Positions 62,820-64,000 of a DNA stretch of 64,000 bases are shown here, in pieces. Every line of letters starts with the position of its first letter. Position 1 is the first letter of the stretch. This DNA comes from Glaciecola sp047250385 (lineage in GTDB: Bacteria; Pseudomonadota; Gammaproteobacteria; Enterobacterales; Alteromonadaceae), in the NCBI RefSeq assembly GCF_047250385.1, contig NZ_JBLBVM010000049.1:79271-143270 (forward strand). The letters are read 5' to 3'. The notes under the pieces are model-generated. The model ran no database searches, was not told where the DNA came from, and saw only the letters and a list, made by a program, of their open reading frames with translations. A program made the position numbers and the translations under genes.

Positions 62820-63704
62820 CTCCAAATTGCAAAAACGTTAACTTTATCTCACTGATTTATATTATCTTTTTATGTATTAATTAGTGATTATTTAAGTTAC
62901 CAATTATTTTCATTATCAAACTTGAAAATTGTCACATTTTTGTTAGAAAAATCCATAACTATTAGACTTTTATCTTTTTTTGGTAACTACATAGAGCATC
63001 AGACAAAGACTGGCTTAAGAAAATGAAATGGTGCGGAAAAGATGTGCTTGCTACAAATTATTGATTTAAAACTTTCGTAAACATTGAATAAACAATTTAT
63101 AAAAAGTTTGTTATAAAAACCCTGCATTTTAAGACTTCGCAACTGCAACTCAACAATACTTTTACATAGCAAAAGAGTGCGAACAGAATTAGACTAAAGT
63201 CTTATTACAAAATGAAAAAATCATGATTCAGCAATGCCATTCAAGGTCTAGTTCGGCACTCAATAAGCGATACCTTTACGCATCTAAGTTGGTCTTTTCC
63301 TCCTTCTTTAGTATCGTAGGCTTTCTCATCTGCTTGTGTTGTTACCTTGTCAAACAGAAGACTGCTTTCTTGTTCTTACACGTTTACTGGAATATCAGTT
63401 GCTATTGCGGCCCCGATGCTCACGCTTGATGACATAGCATGTTGCTCTACGTTGTATTTATGAGCGCTCAACATTCATGCAACTAATGCCTTCTAACGGT
63501 CTAAACATTAACAGAAACAAGCTGTTCAAAATTATATGGGAAGTTTGTGCGAATTAATAAAAATCGCGGTAGCTTCATATTCAATCTTTTAAACCACAAA
63601 GCCCCCATTCGTTTTAGCTAAAATAACGCTGGGGTTCTGCTAAAAATCACCAAGTAAACCCTAGAGTCATCTTTTTATATTTATTAATTCTTTAATATAC
63701 GATA
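62820..63704. other. Gene-free region holding the right end of the Tn7-like element
   Basis: About 0.9 kb is A/T-rich without a convincing gene. The right end with its TnsB sites should lie here. One candidate is GAATTAGACTAAAGTCTT (63186-63203), which contains a dyad and resembles GAACTAGACTAAA (50482-50494) on the other side, but the two are in the same orientation instead of inverted. A 68-codon frame at 63223-63429 looks like chance. Confidence 0.45.
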
Positions 63705-64000
63705 CCTTTTCAAACCATCCGCTTTTATGAGCGAGAAAAACTCATTAGTCCTTGTCAGCGAACAGATAGTAATACCGGCTTTATGATGCATCATCATTGA
63801 GCCGTTTGCGCTTCATACGTCAGTGCCGCTCACTTGACTTGACCTTGGCTTAAATTACCCAGCTATTGGAAACTAAAGAGAGTCCTGAAACGAGCTGCGC
63901 AAGCATCAACAATTTGATACTCGACCACATGGTTGAGGTATCCCAGAAAATAGCTGAACTTAATGAGTTGAAGTCCACCCTTGCGGAAATGGTTGAGGCC
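63705..64000 (+). pseudogene. Decayed MerR-family regulator (CadR/PbrR-like), truncated by window end
   Basis: Translation across two frames rebuilds a MerR protein: PFQTIRFYEREKLISPCQ then RTDSN, a frameshift near 63773, then YRLYDASSLSRLRFIRQ, CRSLDLTLA, an in-frame TAA at 63851-63853, then ITQLLETKESPETSC and ILDHMVEVSQKIAELNEL. The stop replaces a conserved acidic residue. The first ~25 codons of the helix-turn-helix are missing upstream. The cysteine after ESPETS fits metal sensors of the CadR/PbrR group. The gene is inactive unless the sequence is wrong. Confidence 0.8.

Larger units (their letters stand above)
50130..63704 (-). mobile_element. Tn7-like transposon (tnsABC plus two tniQ genes) with SIR2-HerA defence cargo
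   Basis: A single-strand run encodes TnsA, TnsB, TnsC, TniQ, a small ORF, a second TniQ, then a nuclease-like protein, SIR2 and HerA. The gene order tnsA-tnsB-tnsC-tniQ(tnsD) from one end is that of Tn7, where the tnsA side is the right end. No Cas genes or CRISPR repeats are present, so it is not CRISPR-associated. The ends given here are outer limits: the host terminator at 50.13 kb and the start of the decayed MerR gene at 63.7 kb. The attachment target is unknown and glmS is not in the window. Confidence 0.85.

Noticed and set aside
63223..63429. 68-codon frame near the right end of the transposon
   Set aside because: No convincing ribosome site, composition of a random frame, and no recognisable domain; a link to the nearby MerR remnant was considered but not supported.
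62820..63704. Pairing of GAATTAGACTAAA (63186) with GAACTAGACTAAA (50482) as terminal inverted repeats
   Set aside because: The two copies are in the same orientation, whereas transposon ends should be inverted; short matches in A/T-rich DNA are expected by chance.
50129..63704. CRISPR-associated transposon (CAST)
   Set aside because: TniQ proteins are present, but no cas6, cas7, cas8 or cas12 gene and no CRISPR repeats were seen.

Overview
This window looks like the chromosome of a marine gammaproteobacterium, most likely Alteromonadales (Alteromonadaceae or Colwelliaceae). The reasons are the moderate-to-low GC content, a hut pathway that runs through HutF and HutG, a PEP-CTERM protein behind a sigma-54 promoter, a DUF2780 protein, YgiQ, and a CsgG/DUF4810/DUF799 lipoprotein operon. 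The genus call is inference. No rRNA, tRNA or CRISPR array was seen.

Layout. 1-600: REP-like palindromes around a small GIY-YIG nuclease gene. 687-5940 (minus strand): a CPA2 cation antiporter, DoxX, and a bufferin-type copper RiPP set (bufA precursor, bufB MNIO/DUF692 enzyme, bufC DUF2063 partner), with a YHS-domain lipoprotein upstream. 6160-8920: an alkyltransferase-like DNA repair protein, kynureninase and an alpha/beta hydrolase that may be the kynurenine formamidase. 9179-15010: a DUF2339 membrane protein, tandem and palindromic repeats, a nicotinamide-riboside salvage operon (periplasmic phosphatase, PnuC, NadR-like kinase) and a DUF2780 protein. 15300-22687: an S33 peptidase, an unknown membrane protein, a four-lipoprotein operon and an outer-membrane barrel protein whose promoter carries four TTCAG direct repeats exactly 11 bp apart. 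22826-31082: an MFS-PlsC fusion, a thioredoxin-fold-like lipoprotein, an aminotransferase/sulfotransferase pair, a membrane-anchored lipoyl-like protein, YgiQ and DgkA. 31139-38526: a complete histidine utilisation locus, hutC-hutF facing hutI-hutH-hutG-hutU, with a likely operator between them. 38750-50063: RsmD, a 1574-residue multi-sensor membrane protein, a FIST plus GGDEF/EAL pair, a DUF4932 gene broken by an in-frame TAA, and a PEP-CTERM-like protein.

From about 50.1 kb to about 63.7 kb lies a Tn7-like transposon. Its core is tnsA, tnsB, tnsC and two TniQ-family genes, with a 32-codon ORF translationally coupled to the second TniQ gene. Its cargo is a SIR2-HerA anti-phage module and, next to it, a protein with a C-terminal PD-(D/E)XK-like domain. 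The exact ends were not found. The window closes in a MerR-family regulator gene decayed by a frameshift and a nonsense codon.

A recurring oddity is short tandem duplication (15-21 nt units) at the edges of genes, often lengthening the N-termini of proteins. The strongest candidates for new biology are the defence cargo with its nuclease neighbour on the Tn7-like element, the hidden small ORF in the tns operon, and the bufferin operon whose enzyme gene has no ATG start.
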